Made by a program: the position numbers and the translations under genes. Under the pieces are notes generated by a model that was not told the origin of the DNA, did not search any database, and worked only from the letters and a program-made list of their open reading frames with translations. From NCBI GenBank assembly GCA_948766235.1, contig CAQCFX010000054.1, positions 1 through 6,888 on the forward strand: a DNA stretch of 6,888 nt. The letters run 5' to 3'. Below are positions 6,482 through 6,888 of the stretch, piece after piece. This stretch comes from an uncultured Oscillospiraceae bacterium (GTDB lineage Bacteria > Bacillota > Clostridia > Oscillospirales > Oscillospiraceae). Within the stretch, counting starts at the first letter, position 1, and the number at the start of each line of letters is the position of its first letter.

Positions 6482-6790
6482 ATGGGGAAGAAGCGAAATT
6501 GGATCACCCTGGGCCTGTTGGTCTTTTTCCTCCTGTCCCTGACAACGGCGGTCCTCCTGCATGGGAAGGTCTCAGAGCTGGAAGCGGAGCAGGCGTCGCT
6601 TCAAAGCCTGGATTTCGCCACGATCCGTGAAAATATGCAGCGGAACGATGAGATCAGCCGGATTCTGCACGGCCGCCGTGGTCTGTATTGGTATCGAAGC
6701 AGGGCTGTGGTCAGTATGGGCTTCAGCGCCTTCCTGTGTTTCTGTGACGGGATGGAGCGGCTGAAAAGGTGGGTTTACAAGGTTTTGTAG
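6482..6790 (+). CDS. Small membrane protein with coiled-coil segment, unknown function
   Basis: I do not recognise this 102-residue protein. A short basic start (MGKKRN) precedes a strong hydrophobic segment at about residues 7-27 (WITLGLLVFFLLSLTTAVLL), probably one membrane helix or an uncleaved signal anchor with the rest outside. A heptad-like stretch follows (KVSELEAEQASLQSLDFATI, about 29-48, then more charged residues). Near the end is a weaker hydrophobic patch (AVVSMGFSAFLCFC, about 74-87) and a basic C-terminus (RLKRWVYKVL). ATG 6482 is seven bases after the gyrA stop; AGAGGAG (6465-6471), inside the end of gyrA, lies ten bases upstream, so coupled translation is plausible. The frame is open further back into gyrA (to 6371), but that part overlaps real GyrA codons. 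Codons look slightly less GC-biased than in gyrA. A single-helix plus coiled-coil layout resembles FtsL/DivIC-type proteins in outline only; I see no family motif. Confidence 0.7.
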   Translation: MGKKRNWITLGLLVFFLLSLTTAVLLHGKVSELEAEQASLQSLDFATIRENMQRNDEISRILHGRRGLYWYRSRAVVSMGFSAFLCFCDGMERLKRWVYKVL

Positions 6791-6815
6791 GCGGAGGCGC
6801 ACCGGAGGAGTAACA

Positions 6816-6836
6816 GTGGTCATGTGCCTGGACTGA
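6816..6836 (+). CDS. Possible six-codon mini-ORF before the terminator
   Basis: A clear GGAGGAG ribosome site (6804-6810) lies five bases before GTG 6816, which opens only V-V-M-C-L-D and stops at TGA 6834-6836. An ATG at 6822 in the same frame is even shorter. The inverted repeat begins 12 bases after the stop. It could be a leader peptide for something beyond the window, a remnant of a decayed gene, or chance in purine-rich DNA. No repeated regulatory codons are seen. Confidence 0.2.
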   Translation: MVMCLD

Positions 6837-6848
6837 GAAAAGGAGCAG

Positions 6849-6887
6849 GGCCCACCGCCCGCGCCTCAGGGGCGCGGGCGGTGGGCC
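6849..6887. terminator. Perfect 17-bp inverted repeat, likely intrinsic terminator
   Basis: GGCCCACCGCCCGCGCC (6849-6865) and GGCGCGGGCGGTGGGCC (6871-6887) are exact reverse complements around the loop TCAGG. The window ends one base later, so any T run on the + side is not visible. GAGAAAAGGAG upstream (6835-6845) has only a short A run, giving a weak T run for the reverse direction. It probably ends the transcription unit that includes gyrA and the small membrane protein gene. Confidence 0.7.
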
Positions 6888-6888
6888 G

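Overview
The window is a GC-rich segment of a Firmicutes (Clostridia) chromosome next to the replication origin. Gene order is yaaA (S4 domain), recF, remB (DUF370), gyrB, gyrA, all on the + strand; this is the Bacillus/Clostridium origin cluster that normally follows dnaA and dnaN. The strong GC bias, the GyrB motif variants and the GyrA type suggest a gut Oscillospiraceae-like bacterium (the Flavonifractor / Lawsonibacter / Oscillibacter kind). That placement is my inference from motif memory, not from a search.

Layout: 1-148 is a structured, non-coding repeat copy (element A). yaaA is 168-377 and overlaps recF (374-1483) by four bases. The last codons of recF contain a near-perfect parS centromere site (1446-1461). 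A 48-base gap leads to remB (1532-1801), then gyrB (1827-3776). The 166-base gyrB-gyrA gap holds a second copy of the structured repeat (element B, about 3779-3914). gyrA is 3943-6474. Seven bases later comes an unrecognised 102-residue membrane protein gene (6482-6790). The window ends in a perfect 17-bp inverted repeat (6849-6887), probably the end of the transcription unit.

The genes serve chromosome maintenance. RecF loads RecA at gaps. GyrA and GyrB together form gyrase, which sets negative supercoiling. YaaA is a small RNA-binding protein and RemB a small DNA-binding regulator family member. The parS site would be read by ParB, encoded elsewhere, for origin segregation and SMC loading.

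The least explained material is the pair of intergenic elements upstream of yaaA and gyrA. They share flanking sequence and a hairpin of the same design, with four compensatory base-pair changes between the copies, which argues for selection on the folded form. Other points of interest are non-canonical residues at the main quinolone-contact positions of both gyrase subunits, a divergent GyrA box, and the small membrane protein behind gyrA. I see no CRISPR array, insertion sequence, tRNA, rRNA or phage gene.
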